Source: Marinobacter litoralis
Lineage (GTDB): Bacteria > Pseudomonadota > Gammaproteobacteria > Pseudomonadales > Oleiphilaceae
Assembly: GCF_016427555.1 (NCBI RefSeq)
Contig: NZ_JAELVS010000001.1
Span: forward strand, 372,001-436,000
DNA length: 64,000 bases
Reading direction: 5' to 3'
Made by a program: the position numbers and the translations under genes. Of this stretch, positions 18,423-26,101 are shown piece by piece. The notes beneath the pieces are model-generated. The model saw nothing but the letters and a program-made list of their open reading frames with translations. It ran no database searches and was not told the origin of the DNA. Within the stretch, counting starts at the first letter, position 1; each line of letters starts with the position of its first letter.

Positions 18423-19841
18423 CTACCAGGCGCCGGAATCTCCTTTACGCGCCGCCACCCAAAAACCGGCCACTCGGCGCACGACAAACGGTAAAAAGAA
18501 GCCCACCGTACAAATCAGGAAACCCCACGCGTTCACACCCAGCAACAGGGCGTATTTGCCTTCACCAATCGCCCAACTTTGGGGAATCAACCCGATGGTC
18601 AACAACACCCCCAAGCCAAGGCCGGCCCAGAAACTCAAATGGAAACTCCACGGTGACCAGCGGGTGAAGCCATAGAACAGAAACACCGGTGCTAACCCCA
18701 TTACCATGGTGCCGGAGATGGTGGTGGCTTTCAGAATGTCTGTACCTGCAAACATCGGCACGTTACCCAAAAACGCGAACACCACCATCACCGCAGCGCC
18801 AACCCGGATACTGGGCAACTTGCTACCTGCCCGTTTGATCAAACGGGGCAAATCAACAGCCATCGATTTCGCCAACGATGTGAACGTAGAGTCCAGCGTT
18901 GAACCGGCTGAGGTCATCATAATCACGCTCATGAAGAACAAAGCCGCCAGCCCCAAAGACTGGCCAACCGCTGCGGGCGCGTTGCCCATAACCTCAATGC
19001 CGTGCAACCGGGCATGCACCCCCACCAGACTGAAGATAAACACAGCCACGAAGCCAAGCAGCCCCGCCACCACAAAGCTCTTGAGCATGGTTTTCTCTTT
19101 GTTGACGAAGCCCCGGTCGGTCAGCACCGGATCGTGGAACGGGTAGCTGAACATCTGCAACAAAGCCACCAGCAACAAATCCACACCGGCTTCTAACCGG
19201 AACTCACCGTTGGTCAGTAAGGTCCCGGCGTCATTTTCAGGCAGTAGCAAAAACAACACGGCCCCGACGAAAAACACAAACACAAAGGTTTGAACAACGT
19301 CGGTAAAAATCGAGGATCGCAGCCCTCCCTTGAGGCTGTACGCCAGGGTAAAAAAGGTGAACAACATCGCGGCGGCGTAATACTCCCAATCTCCCGGCAA
19401 GCCGAAGTAACCTCCGACGACCGCGGTGTTACTCCAGATTTCGTTATAAAGCCGGATCAAAATGGCGGCGGCAAAGGCGAGACTGGCCAAGCGGCCGAAT
19501 CGTGAGGTCAGGAATTCCTGCAGGCTACGGGCGCCGGTCTGGGTTCGAATCAGGTAGATCACGTAACCGGCCACGGGTATCGACAACCAATAGCTGGCGT
19601 AGGCCAGCCCGCCAACCACTCCATAACTCGCCCCGAGATTGGCGGCGTTGGTGACTGACTTGGCGAATATCCAGCTGATGAAGATACTGGCGGTCAGTGA
19701 CCACTGACCAACCGGGTTCCCCTGATCGTCGGCGCCTTTGTAAAACGAGTTGGCGTTTTTGCTTTTTGGCGACAGCGCATACATCACCACGCCGTATACC
19801 ATGAGAAATCCCCAGAACAGGGTGCCTTCGGTCGCGTTCAT
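18423..19841 (-). CDS. Sodium:solute symporter family transporter
   Basis: An SSS-family (TC 2.A.21) inner-membrane permease of about 472 residues with about twelve or thirteen hydrophobic segments. Typical stretches are SWIFAKSVTNAANLGASYGVVGG, AYASYWLSIPVAG and the conserved MTSAGSTLDSTFTSLAKSM near the middle. SSS proteins import sugars, amino acids, carboxylates or osmolytes with sodium; the substrate cannot be read from sequence. Standing beside the ectoine genes it could carry a compatible solute, but it is transcribed separately from ectA. Start is the ATG at 19841; upstream in-frame codons run into the palindromic repeats and are not credible. Confidence 0.88.
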   Translation of the reverse strand: MNATEGTLFWGFLMVYGVVMYALSPKSKNANSFYKGADDQGNPVGQWSLTASIFISWIFAKSVTNAANLGASYGVVGGLAYASYWLSIPVAGYVIYLIRTQTGARSLQEFLTSRFGRLASLAFAAAILIRLYNEIWSNTAVVGGYFGLPGDWEYYAAAMLFTFFTLAYSLKGGLRSSIFTDVVQTFVFVFFVGAVLFLLLPENDAGTLLTNGEFRLEAGVDLLLVALLQMFSYPFHDPVLTDRGFVNKEKTMLKSFVVAGLLGFVAVFIFSLVGVHARLHGIEVMGNAPAAVGQSLGLAALFFMSVIMMTSAGSTLDSTFTSLAKSMAVDLPRLIKRAGSKLPSIRVGAAVMVVFAFLGNVPMFAGTDILKATTISGTMVMGLAPVFLFYGFTRWSPWSFHLSFWAGLGLGVLLTIGLIPQSWAIGEGKYALLLGVNAWGFLICTVGFFLPFVVRRVAGFWVAARKGDSGAW

Positions 19842-19881
19842 TGTTTGATTCGCCCTTTTTGGCTTGTTGGTTTTGGAGCAG

Positions 19882-19961
19882 GGCATCAGTCGGGGGTAGG
19901 GGGTCAAAACGAAAATCGTGGATTTTCTGATGGTTTTGCCCCCCTACCCCCGACTGATGCC
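19882..19961. repeat. Long palindrome with internal hairpin (element B)
   Basis: Arms at 19882-19910 and 19933-19961 pair at 28 of 29 positions. They contain GGGGGTAGGGGG and end CAAAAC next to the loop. The 22-base loop (19911-19932) itself folds: GAAAATC, GTG, GATTTTC. It lies upstream of the symporter start. The loop recurs in reverse orientation in the neighbouring palindrome (20013-20088). Confidence 0.92.
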
Positions 19962-20012
19962 TCCGTACTTCTGAACTGCCTGCAAAGCGGTTATAAAGAA
20001 GTCGAAAAGGTT

Positions 20013-20088
20013 TTTCGGGCTGGGGTGGCCCTCCCAACCCATTAGAAAATCCACGGTTTTCGGTTGGGAGGGCCACCCCAGCCCGAAA
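20013..20088. repeat. Perfect 27-base palindrome sharing its loop with element B (element C)
   Basis: Arms at 20013-20039 and 20062-20088 are perfectly complementary over 27 bases and rich in GGGGTGGCCCTCCC. The 22-base loop (20040-20061), read on the minus strand, matches the loop of element B at 20 of 22 positions, while the arms differ. B and C are thus two inverted units 51 bases apart, filling most of the gap between the radical SAM gene and the symporter. One role may be termination of radical SAM transcription. Confidence 0.92.
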
Positions 20089-20111
20089 GGCCGACCACTC
20101 CCAAACAAAAC

Positions 20112-21083
20112 TCAATCAGGCGCCGAACAACTAGCCCCAAACCGATAACAGGAAAAACACCGGTGATGCCGCAACATGATGCGTTCATCCATGCTTTCCG
20201 CCAGCGTACCGCCCAGATCGTACTGGGGGTCGTCATCCACCAAGGTGCAGGCATACACACGAACCTGATCGCCTTTCTTCACCAACATGCGCGTATAGGT
20301 GCACATGAAGTGAGCGCGGGATTCCGGCGTCGGGTATTTTTCCATGCACCCTTCGGTAATTTCCGGACTGCCGTCTTCCGAGCCCGGAGCACCTAAATCG
20401 GGAAAAGCGGTAAACGCGAGATCTTCGGGGATGCCGTGCTCTCGGAAAATGGCTCGAAAAGCCGCTTCCACCTCGGCAGGCACTTCACCCGGATCGGTCT
20501 GACGGGCCACAGACACCCTGAAGCCCTGCTCTATGAGCCAATGAATCCCCTCCAGCGCCAGCTCAAAACTGCCATCGCCTCGGTCTTTGTCGTGCCGGGC
20601 CCGGTCGGGAAAATCCAGACTAACGCGGAAATGAATCGGATAGGGGTTATCCAACAAAGGCAGCACCTGATGCCGACGTTTCAACAGCGGCTCCGTGGCG
20701 TTGGTCAGGACGAAACAGGGGCGATGCTGGCTGGCGTAGTTCAGGATGTTGACGAAGTCCCGAATTACGAAGGGCTCGCCGCCGGTGAACGAAAACTGCT
20801 CCACCCCCATCTCGATGGCTTCGTGAATGAACGGCTTGACATCACTGAGCTTCATGCCCGGAATGCGCCCGTCGCCTGGGTGCGAGCCTTCCAGACAGAA
20901 CGGGCAAGCCAGATTGCACGCGGTGCCGGTGTGGATCCAAAGCTCCTTCAGCCGGTCGGCATCGATGTAACCGCGGGGGTCGCCGTTGCGGGTATGGGTC
21001 CAGCTGTCTCTGGCTCTGGGCGCCAACAGCTCCACCGCAGGAATGCGTTCACCTTTGGGTGCCTGAGGTTGCGTCAGGGGCAT
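20112..21083 (-). CDS. Radical SAM protein with cysteine-rich C-terminus
   Basis: A 323-residue radical SAM enzyme. The S-adenosylmethionine 4Fe-4S motif is CNLACPFC (CxxxCxxC) near residue 57, followed by SFTGGEPF. The C-terminus holds more cysteines (CTYTR, YACTLVDDD, HHRCFSCYRFGASC) that could bind an auxiliary cluster as in SPASM/twitch-type enzymes. I do not recognise a characterised family. It follows the TVP38/FAD gene on the same strand after 69 bases, and its own upstream region carries the TGTAAC-N15-GNGTC motif, so it may be made both from that operon and from an internal ECF promoter. A cysteine-rich exported cytochrome in the same island is a possible, unproven substrate. Confidence 0.88.
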   Translation of the reverse strand: MPLTQPQAPKGERIPAVELLAPRARDSWTHTRNGDPRGYIDADRLKELWIHTGTACNLACPFCLEGSHPGDGRIPGMKLSDVKPFIHEAIEMGVEQFSFTGGEPFVIRDFVNILNYASQHRPCFVLTNATEPLLKRRHQVLPLLDNPYPIHFRVSLDFPDRARHDKDRGDGSFELALEGIHWLIEQGFRVSVARQTDPGEVPAEVEAAFRAIFREHGIPEDLAFTAFPDLGAPGSEDGSPEITEGCMEKYPTPESRAHFMCTYTRMLVKKGDQVRVYACTLVDDDPQYDLGGTLAESMDERIMLRHHRCFSCYRFGASCSAPD

Positions 21084-21115
21084 AGTTGCTCCTCGTTTTT
21101 ATAGATTATCTTGAA

Positions 21116-21145
21116 CACAGACCCAGCCGGCTGTGATTTGTTACA
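21116..21145 (-). promoter_or_regulatory. Candidate ECF promoter for the radical SAM gene
   Basis: On the minus strand, TGTAAC (21140-21145), 15 bases, then GGGTCTGTG (21116-21124). The ATG is 33 bases downstream. Spacing and both boxes match the candidate sites at 23352, 25971 and 27751. Confidence 0.6.
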
Positions 21146-21152
21146 CGCACAA

Positions 21153-23309
21153 TCAACGTTTTCCCAGACGCCATGCATGCAGTTTAGCCAACAAGCTCAG
21201 AACACGCTCTGGCGCGTGCGCCCGCTTCCATTCACCGGCCGCGTATTTAGCGGATTCGTTCCAGGTCGGGTAGGGGTGGATGGTGCCCAGAATCTTGTTC
21301 AGCCCCAAGCCGTGTTTCATGGCGAGGGTAAATTCCGCCAAGATCTCGGCACCACGTGAACCCACCACCACAGCCCCCAGAATTTTGTCCTTGCCGGGCA
21401 CTGTCAGCACTTTGATAAAGCCCTCGGCTTCACTCTCGGCAATGGCTCGATCCAGATCATCCAGGCCGTAACGGGTCACCTCATAGTCAATGCCTTGAGC
21501 TTTGGCCTCCGCCTCGCTCAACCCGACTCTTGCCACTTGTGGCGAGGTAAAAGTAACCCACGGCATCACCCGGTAATCCACCCGGAAACGTTTGAACTGG
21601 CCGAACAACCCGTTCACCGCGGCATACCAGGCCTGGTGGGCGGCGGCATGGGTGAACTGGTAGGGGCCAGCTACATCGCCACAGGCAAAGATATTGGGGA
21701 AGCGCACGCTCATGTCGTCTTCTACCGGTACCGTGCCATTGGGCATGGTTTCTACTCCGATCCGTTCCAGATTCAGTCCACTGGTATTGGCCGCGCGGCC
21801 CAGCGCCACCAACACCTGATCGAACGGTATACGCACCCGTTCGCCATGGTGATCACAGTAGGCGACCTTTTCTCCGTCTTCGAAGCAAAACTCAGTGGCC
21901 GCGTGTTGCAGGCGCACATCGATGCCGTCGGTTTCAAACCGGGCTTTCACCACCGCTGAAACATCGGCATCTTCTCGCGCCAACAGACGATCCCCGCGCT
22001 CGACTTGCACCACTTGGCTGCCCAGTCGGGCAAAGGCATGGGCCAGCTCCGAACCAATGGGGCCTCCGCCCAGTATCAACAAACGCTTCGGTTGTTCTTG
22101 TAAATCCCACAGGTTGTCCGAGGTCAGCGGAGCCATGGCATCCAGCCCCGGAATTGGTGGCAAGGCGGGTTTACCGCCGGTGGCGATGACAATACTTCGG
22201 GCGGTCAGGCGCTCGGTACGACCATCGTTGTGGCGCACTTCCAGCTCCCACGGCGAGACGAAACTCGCTTCGCCCGCAATGCAGTCCACGCCGAGCTGCC
22301 GGTAGCGCTCCGGCGAATCGTGCGGCTCAACTTGCGCAATAATACGTTTAACGCGGCTCATGATGTTTTTAAACGATGCCTGCACCGGTACCGACTCTAG
22401 GCCGTATCGATCGGCATGGCGCAGCGTATCGGCCGCCTTGGCGCTGCGAATTAATGCCTTGGAGGGAACGCAACCGGTATTCAGACAATCGCCGCCCATC
22501 TTGTGCTTCTCAATCAGTGCCACCTTGGCCTTTACCGCCGCCCCGATGTAGGCCGACACCAATCCGCCAGCACCACCGCCAATCACCAGTAAGTTGTAGT
22601 CGAAATGCGCCGGTTTTTGCCACCCGGCATAGACCTTACGGCTGCGCAGGAAGGCCACCAGGTACTTGGCTAGCAGAGGGAAGAGGGCGAGCAGGGCAAA
22701 CGACAACAACAGCTCGCCGGAAAGGATATCGCCTGTGGACTGGATTTGTCCGACCTGAGTTCCCGCATTCACATACACAAAGGTGCCCGGCAGCATCGCC
22801 AGCCAGCTCACCCACGCGTAGGTGCGCAGTTTCATGGCGGTTAATCCCATGGCCAGATTGATCAAAAAGAACGGGAACACCGGCACCAGGCGCAAGGTGG
22901 CCAGATAGAAGGCCCCGTCCTTTTCGATGCCTCGATCAATTTTTTCCACGGTTTGTCGGTAACGGCTGCGCAGAGTGTCTCTGAGCAAGAAACGCGCAAT
23001 CAAAAACGCCAGTGATGCACCCACCGTTGACGCAACCGACACAGCCGCCAACCCGTAGAGGTTGCCAAAAAACGCACCGCCGGCGAGGGTCATAATGGCC
23101 GCACCGGGCAGGGACAAAGCGGTTACCAACACATAAATTCCGGCGTAACCCACAACCGCCACAAACAGGTTTTGCTCAATCCAGCCGGCTATGGCCTCCC
23201 GGTGTTGTTGCAGGTTTTCCAGGGTCAGCAATCGATGCAGGTCAAAGCTGATAAAAACCACCACAATGACAGCGATGACCAGAAGAAGAAAAAGCTTACG
23301 TCGATTCAT
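21153..23309 (-). CDS. TVP38/TMEM64 membrane domain fused to mercuric reductase-like FAD oxidoreductase
   Basis: A 718-residue fusion. Residues 1-225 form a TVP38/TMEM64 (DedA/SNARE-associated) membrane domain with several helices and the FPFFLINLAMGL region. Residues 236-718 form a class I pyridine-nucleotide-disulfide oxidoreductase: FAD-binding GGGAGG at 244-249, the redox disulfide in GGDCLNTGC (Cys275 and Cys280), a second nucleotide motif LGGGPIGSE, and a dimerisation domain with FTSPQVARVG. Dihydrolipoamide dehydrogenase and mercuric reductase share this plan, but the N-terminal metal-binding domain of MerA and its C-terminal CC pair are absent, so mercury reduction is not supported. 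A membrane-tethered disulfide reductase is the cautious reading. It heads the radical SAM operon and diverges from the ECF sigma gene. Confidence 0.9.
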   Translation of the reverse strand: MNRRKLFLLLVIAVIVVVFISFDLHRLLTLENLQQHREAIAGWIEQNLFVAVVGYAGIYVLVTALSLPGAAIMTLAGGAFFGNLYGLAAVSVASTVGASLAFLIARFLLRDTLRSRYRQTVEKIDRGIEKDGAFYLATLRLVPVFPFFLINLAMGLTAMKLRTYAWVSWLAMLPGTFVYVNAGTQVGQIQSTGDILSGELLLSFALLALFPLLAKYLVAFLRSRKVYAGWQKPAHFDYNLLVIGGGAGGLVSAYIGAAVKAKVALIEKHKMGGDCLNTGCVPSKALIRSAKAADTLRHADRYGLESVPVQASFKNIMSRVKRIIAQVEPHDSPERYRQLGVDCIAGEASFVSPWELEVRHNDGRTERLTARSIVIATGGKPALPPIPGLDAMAPLTSDNLWDLQEQPKRLLILGGGPIGSELAHAFARLGSQVVQVERGDRLLAREDADVSAVVKARFETDGIDVRLQHAATEFCFEDGEKVAYCDHHGERVRIPFDQVLVALGRAANTSGLNLERIGVETMPNGTVPVEDDMSVRFPNIFACGDVAGPYQFTHAAAHQAWYAAVNGLFGQFKRFRVDYRVMPWVTFTSPQVARVGLSEAEAKAQGIDYEVTRYGLDDLDRAIAESEAEGFIKVLTVPGKDKILGAVVVGSRGAEILAEFTLAMKHGLGLNKILGTIHPYPTWNESAKYAAGEWKRAHAPERVLSLLAKLHAWRLGKR

Positions 23310-23351
23310 AAGTGTGCCTGTTTACGGTGTATGGAGATGGCGCTTTACCCA

Positions 23352-23381
23352 ACCTGACACGCGCAACTGCTGGATGTTACA
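23352..23381 (-). promoter_or_regulatory. Candidate ECF promoter for the TVP38/FAD operon
   Basis: On the minus strand, TGTAAC (23376-23381), 15 bases, then GTGTCAGGT (23352-23360). The ATG lies 43 bases downstream. The site is in the intergenic region shared with the ECF sigma gene. Confidence 0.62.
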
Positions 23382-23496
23382 CCCTTTCTGCCCTATTCTT
23401 TTTTCAGCCGTTCCACACTACAGGAACTTTTTTACGTTCCGAAACACTATTAGATAGAACAACAAACGGGCCGAACACCCCTCGGGACGCAATCTC

Positions 23497-24117
23497 ATGG
23501 ACACAGCGGTGCACAAAGACTCCGAACACGCCTTGATCGAAGCCCTCCAACACGGTGACGGCAGCGCCTATGAAAGGGCCGTGCGCGAGTACTCTTCTGG
23601 CATGCTTGCCGTTGCCCGTTTCTACCTGGACCCCTCAAGCGCGGAAGAAATTGTTCAGGATTGCTGGGTCACGGTGATCGACGCGATTCACAAATTTGAA
23701 GGGCGGTCCGGGTTGAAAACCTGGCTGCACCGGATTGTGGCGAATCGCTGCAAAAACAAACTCCGCTCCAACAAGCGGGAGGTAACCACAGACTTCACTG
23801 AGGCGCTGGACCCGGAACTGGCCGACCGATTCAATGCCTCACGCCGCTGGGCACAGCCGCCTCGCCTGCGTTTTGATGAATCGGCGGATACCCTGCTGGA
23901 AAACGGTGCCTTGAGTGATTGCCTCGACAAGCACCTGTCGGCCCTGCCGGAAACCCAGCGTTCCGCCCTGATGCTGTATGAAGCCCACCAGCACAAGTCC
24001 GAGGATGTCTGTAACATTCTGGATGTCAGTGCATCTAACCTGCGAGTGCTGTTACACCGAGCCAGGCAGAGAATCTTTCTGATGGTGGAAACCTTTCAGG
24101 AGTCCGGCGAATGCTGA
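23497..24117 (+). CDS. ECF-family RNA polymerase sigma factor
   Basis: A 206-residue extracytoplasmic-function sigma factor with only regions 2 and 4. Region 2 includes SSAEEIVQDCWVTVIDAIHKFEGRSGLKTWLHRIVANRCKNK (about residues 48-88), and region 4 includes LPETQRSALMLYEAHQHKSEDVCNILDVSASNLRVLLHRARQRI (about 150-195), the helix that would read the -35 box. The zinc-finger gene overlaps its end by seven bases, the usual sigma/anti-sigma arrangement. No TGTAAC-type site precedes this gene, so autoregulation through the motif seen at its neighbours is not evident. I see no closer named group with certainty. Confidence 0.93.
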   Translation: MDTAVHKDSEHALIEALQHGDGSAYERAVREYSSGMLAVARFYLDPSSAEEIVQDCWVTVIDAIHKFEGRSGLKTWLHRIVANRCKNKLRSNKREVTTDFTEALDPELADRFNASRRWAQPPRLRFDESADTLLENGALSDCLDKHLSALPETQRSALMLYEAHQHKSEDVCNILDVSASNLRVLLHRARQRIFLMVETFQESGEC

Positions 24118-24356
24118 TGTGCAAGGATCTGGCGGAAATCGCCAGCGATTACATTGATGGTGAGCTGGCCACGCCGCAGAACCTGGCTATAAAAATGCAC
24201 CTGATGATGTGTCGGCATTGCCGGTCCTTCATCGGCAACCTGCGCGTGAGCACAGATCTTATGCATGCGCACTCTTCATCCGCGCCGGATGAGGCCTTGA
24301 TGCGCAAAATTGATCAACGTATCGCAGAGGCACTTAGAGCCCGCAAAAAAGGCTGA
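24111..24356 (+). CDS. Small zinc-finger anti-sigma factor candidate
   Basis: An 81-residue soluble protein with a zf-HC2-like zinc-binding motif, His-x3-Cys-x2-Cys in HLMMCRHCRSF (about residues 30-40), plus an early Cys4. No membrane helix is seen. Its translational overlap with the ECF sigma gene makes it the probable anti-sigma factor; a cytoplasmic zinc anti-sigma could sense thiol oxidation or metal displacement. The 3' end overlaps the convergent DUF gene by 43 bases. Confidence 0.82.
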   Translation: MLMCKDLAEIASDYIDGELATPQNLAIKMHLMMCRHCRSFIGNLRVSTDLMHAHSSSAPDEALMRKIDQRIAEALRARKKG

Positions 24357-25066
24357 TCGTTCCGCGATCTTCTGGTTTGCTCTTCTTTCAGCCGGGCGGC
24401 CCAACTCTCTACATCGATGGTGATACTGCCCGTAACCTCCAGTGTGCGGTCTTCCAGCACCTGCTGCAGCGACTGCCCCGGCCTGTCCGCCACCATTGCA
24501 TCCCGGTGATTCAGCAAGGCCGCGATCTGCGGTCTGAAACAGCGCACCATCGCAGTGAGCCAACGGTTCACTGGCCAGCTGGGGTAGGCGTGATCAATCG
24601 CGAACCGGTCCAGAGCGGCGATCACCGTTTCTGCCGGCAGCCAGCTTTCATCGGTAACCCAACGGTTTACCGCGAACAAATCGGTCGGGTACCCCCAAGC
24701 ATCCATCGAGATGGCGACCAGATGCGATACCCGGTTCTCACCCGTCGGCCCGCACACAGGCTCTGCACCGTCAGGTAGTGCCGCATTGCGCAAAAACAAG
24801 TGAAAGTGGCCATGCTCTGAATGCTCTTCCCGATGGGCATGGTAGTAGTACTGGGAGGCGGTTTCACGATCATACACATCGTCTTTCGGGTAGTGATCCA
24901 TTTCATAAAACGGGCCTTGATCGCGGAGCACCTCACCCACAATGTTCAAACCACCTTTTTTCAGTACGCGGTAGCATTCGCGAATTTCATCGATTGCAGC
25001 AAGGCTCGCATGCAACTGACCACCACTCAGGGTTCTCAGCGCAGGAATCCGGATACCTTCGGTCAT
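24314..25066 (-). CDS. Uncharacterised protein with His-rich motif (DUF6969-like)
   Basis: A 250-residue soluble protein of no known function; I believe it belongs to DUF6969. The outstanding feature is a histidine/glutamate cluster, YYYHAHREEHSEHGHFHLFL (about residues 72-91), which looks like a metal site. I choose the ATG at 25066 because a strong AGGAGG lies eight bases upstream; an ATG 13 codons earlier has no such site. It follows the cysteine-rich cytochrome gene by 67 bases on the same strand, so the two probably share the promoter at 25971-26000. Its end runs into the anti-sigma gene. Confidence 0.78.
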   Translation of the reverse strand: MTEGIRIPALRTLSGGQLHASLAAIDEIRECYRVLKKGGLNIVGEVLRDQGPFYEMDHYPKDDVYDRETASQYYYHAHREEHSEHGHFHLFLRNAALPDGAEPVCGPTGENRVSHLVAISMDAWGYPTDLFAVNRWVTDESWLPAETVIAALDRFAIDHAYPSWPVNRWLTAMVRCFRPQIAALLNHRDAMVADRPGQSLQQVLEDRTLEVTGSITIDVESWAARLKEEQTRRSRNDQPFLRALSASAIR

Positions 25067-25133
25067 CACCAGCCTCCTCGAGCCGCTGTCCCCACTCATA
25101 TTCAAGTGACAACAGCGCTCGCTTACGTGTGCG

Positions 25134-25898
25134 TTATTTAACCCAGTCGGCCTGAACCTTGCTCATGTATGCCGTCAACGCTGCCAACTCCTGGCTATCC
25201 CATGGCAAAGGCTCTGCGGCCATTGGCTGCACCATGCAGATCTGCACCATTTCGTCCAAGTACACCTGATCCATGCCAAAGATGTTTTTCGCCATGGCAA
25301 CCGGATGCGGGTATTCGTCGCTGAAGGTGGCGTTGTATCCGGCCCCCTCGTTGTGACAGCTGGCACAGGCCAGTCCATTACTGCTGAGCGAGGTATCCTT
25401 GAACAACGTCTCACCCAAGGCTACCAAGGTATCGGCATTACCCTCGTAGGCTTGATAATTTTCCGGCCGGGTCACCTTTTTGGCCGCACAGGGGTTTGGC
25501 TTGGCGCCGCACTTCCCTGTAGCTGCGCAGGGGTTGCAACCTGCTGGTGCGCAGCTCTTCTTTATCGAACAAGGATGTTTCATCGCGCAGGGATTTTTGC
25601 CGGCACAAGGATCGCTCATGCCCTTTTTCATGCCGCAAGGGTGTTTCATGGCGCACGGGTTTTTGCCCGCACAAGGGTTCTTTGCCTCACAGGGTTTACA
25701 CCCTGCTTTGCAACCTGCCTTGCAATGCTGCCCTGCCTTACATTTTCCTTTGCATGGGGAGCAGGGGCCGCAAGCCGCAAAAGCAAGCCCCCCACCGGAA
25801 CTCAGCACGGCTGTCATTAAAGCTGCTGACCACCAGGCAGTATGTCGATTCGGGCGGGTGTGGCGAATGGCGTGTGTTAGAACGTGTGTTTTTGTCAT
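25134..25898 (-). CDS. Exported cysteine-rich cytochrome c
   Basis: A 254-residue exported protein in three parts. A long signal peptide ends near AFA-A (residue 41). Residues 43-137 carry 19 cysteines, with a near-exact duplication of (N/D)PCAGKNPCAMKHPC at 74-88 and 96-110 and further NPC units. A class I cytochrome c domain follows, with one heme site, CASCH at 178-182; Met222 or Met226 near the C-terminus may be the second axial ligand, and Cys221 is extra. The cysteine-rich part resembles a metal-storage or metallothionein-like region, here joined to an electron-transfer domain. The start has GGAG about ten bases upstream. The leader has two hairpins and an ECF-type promoter. Metal binding is inference; export and heme attachment are well supported. 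Confidence 0.88.
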   Translation of the reverse strand: MTKTHVLTHAIRHTRPNRHTAWWSAALMTAVLSSGGGLAFAACGPCSPCKGKCKAGQHCKAGCKAGCKPCEAKNPCAGKNPCAMKHPCGMKKGMSDPCAGKNPCAMKHPCSIKKSCAPAGCNPCAATGKCGAKPNPCAAKKVTRPENYQAYEGNADTLVALGETLFKDTSLSSNGLACASCHNEGAGYNATFSDEYPHPVAMAKNIFGMDQVYLDEMVQICMVQPMAAEPLPWDSQELAALTAYMSKVQADWVK

Positions 25899-25927
25899 GA
25901 CGTTGTTCTCCGTTCAGGAGTTATCTT

Positions 25928-25965
25928 GCGGACCCTCAAAGTCCGCCACCGCTCACAGAAGCGGT
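25928..25965 (-). promoter_or_regulatory. Tandem hairpins in the leader of the cysteine-rich cytochrome mRNA
   Basis: Two adjacent stem-loops lie between the candidate promoter and the start codon: ACCGCT/AGCGGT (25948-25965) and GCGGAC/GTCCGC (25928-25946). Both would be transcribed. They leave the ribosome site free, so mRNA stabilisation or protein/RNA binding is more likely than a simple terminator; there is no T-run after either. Confidence 0.6.
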
Positions 25966-25970
25966 CAACG

Positions 25971-26000
25971 ATTAGACACCCGCGCCACCCGGTTGTTACA
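25971..26000 (-). promoter_or_regulatory. Candidate ECF promoter for the cytochrome-DUF operon
   Basis: On the minus strand, TGTAAC (25995-26000), 15 bases, then GTGTCTAAT (25971-25979). The ATG is about 70 bases downstream, leaving a structured leader. Confidence 0.65.
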
Positions 26001-26035
26001 AACTTTTCGATAAACCCCGTTATTGAGCTGAAGGC

Positions 26036-26065
26036 GGCAACACAGGCTTTACTGCGGCGTCTGTG
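26036..26065 (+). promoter_or_regulatory. Weaker candidate ECF promoter for the YiiX-like gene
   Basis: GGCAAC (26036-26041), 15 bases, then GCGTCTGTG (26057-26065). The downstream box matches the other sites, but the upstream box agrees with TGTAAC at only four of six positions. The ATG is 36 bases on. Confidence 0.35.
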
Positions 26066-26101
26066 CTACTAATAAACTAAGTACGGTGATCGGGAGGTTC
26101 T

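Noticed and set aside
19882..20088. Integron attC-like recombination sites
   Set aside because: Long palindromic arms are reminiscent, but the core GTTRRRY/RYYYAAC pairs are lacking, there is no cassette array or integrase, and here the loop rather than the ends is conserved.
19842..20111. Coding potential through the two palindromes
   Set aside because: Open frames cross the arms but their translations are palindromic, proline- and glycine-rich and not protein-like; the symporter start at 19841 explains the downstream frame.
21153..23309. Mercuric reductase (merA)
   Set aside because: The active-site disulfide is shared with all this oxidoreductase class, but the C-terminal vicinal cysteine pair and the metal-binding N-terminal domain are missing and no mer genes adjoin.
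23400..23496. Autoregulatory ECF promoter before the sigma gene (GGAAC...GTTCC at about 23421-23440)
   Set aside because: It is a short symmetric GGAAC/GTTCC pair but does not match the TGTAAC-N15-GNGTC sites at the neighbours, and no convincing downstream box is spaced correctly.
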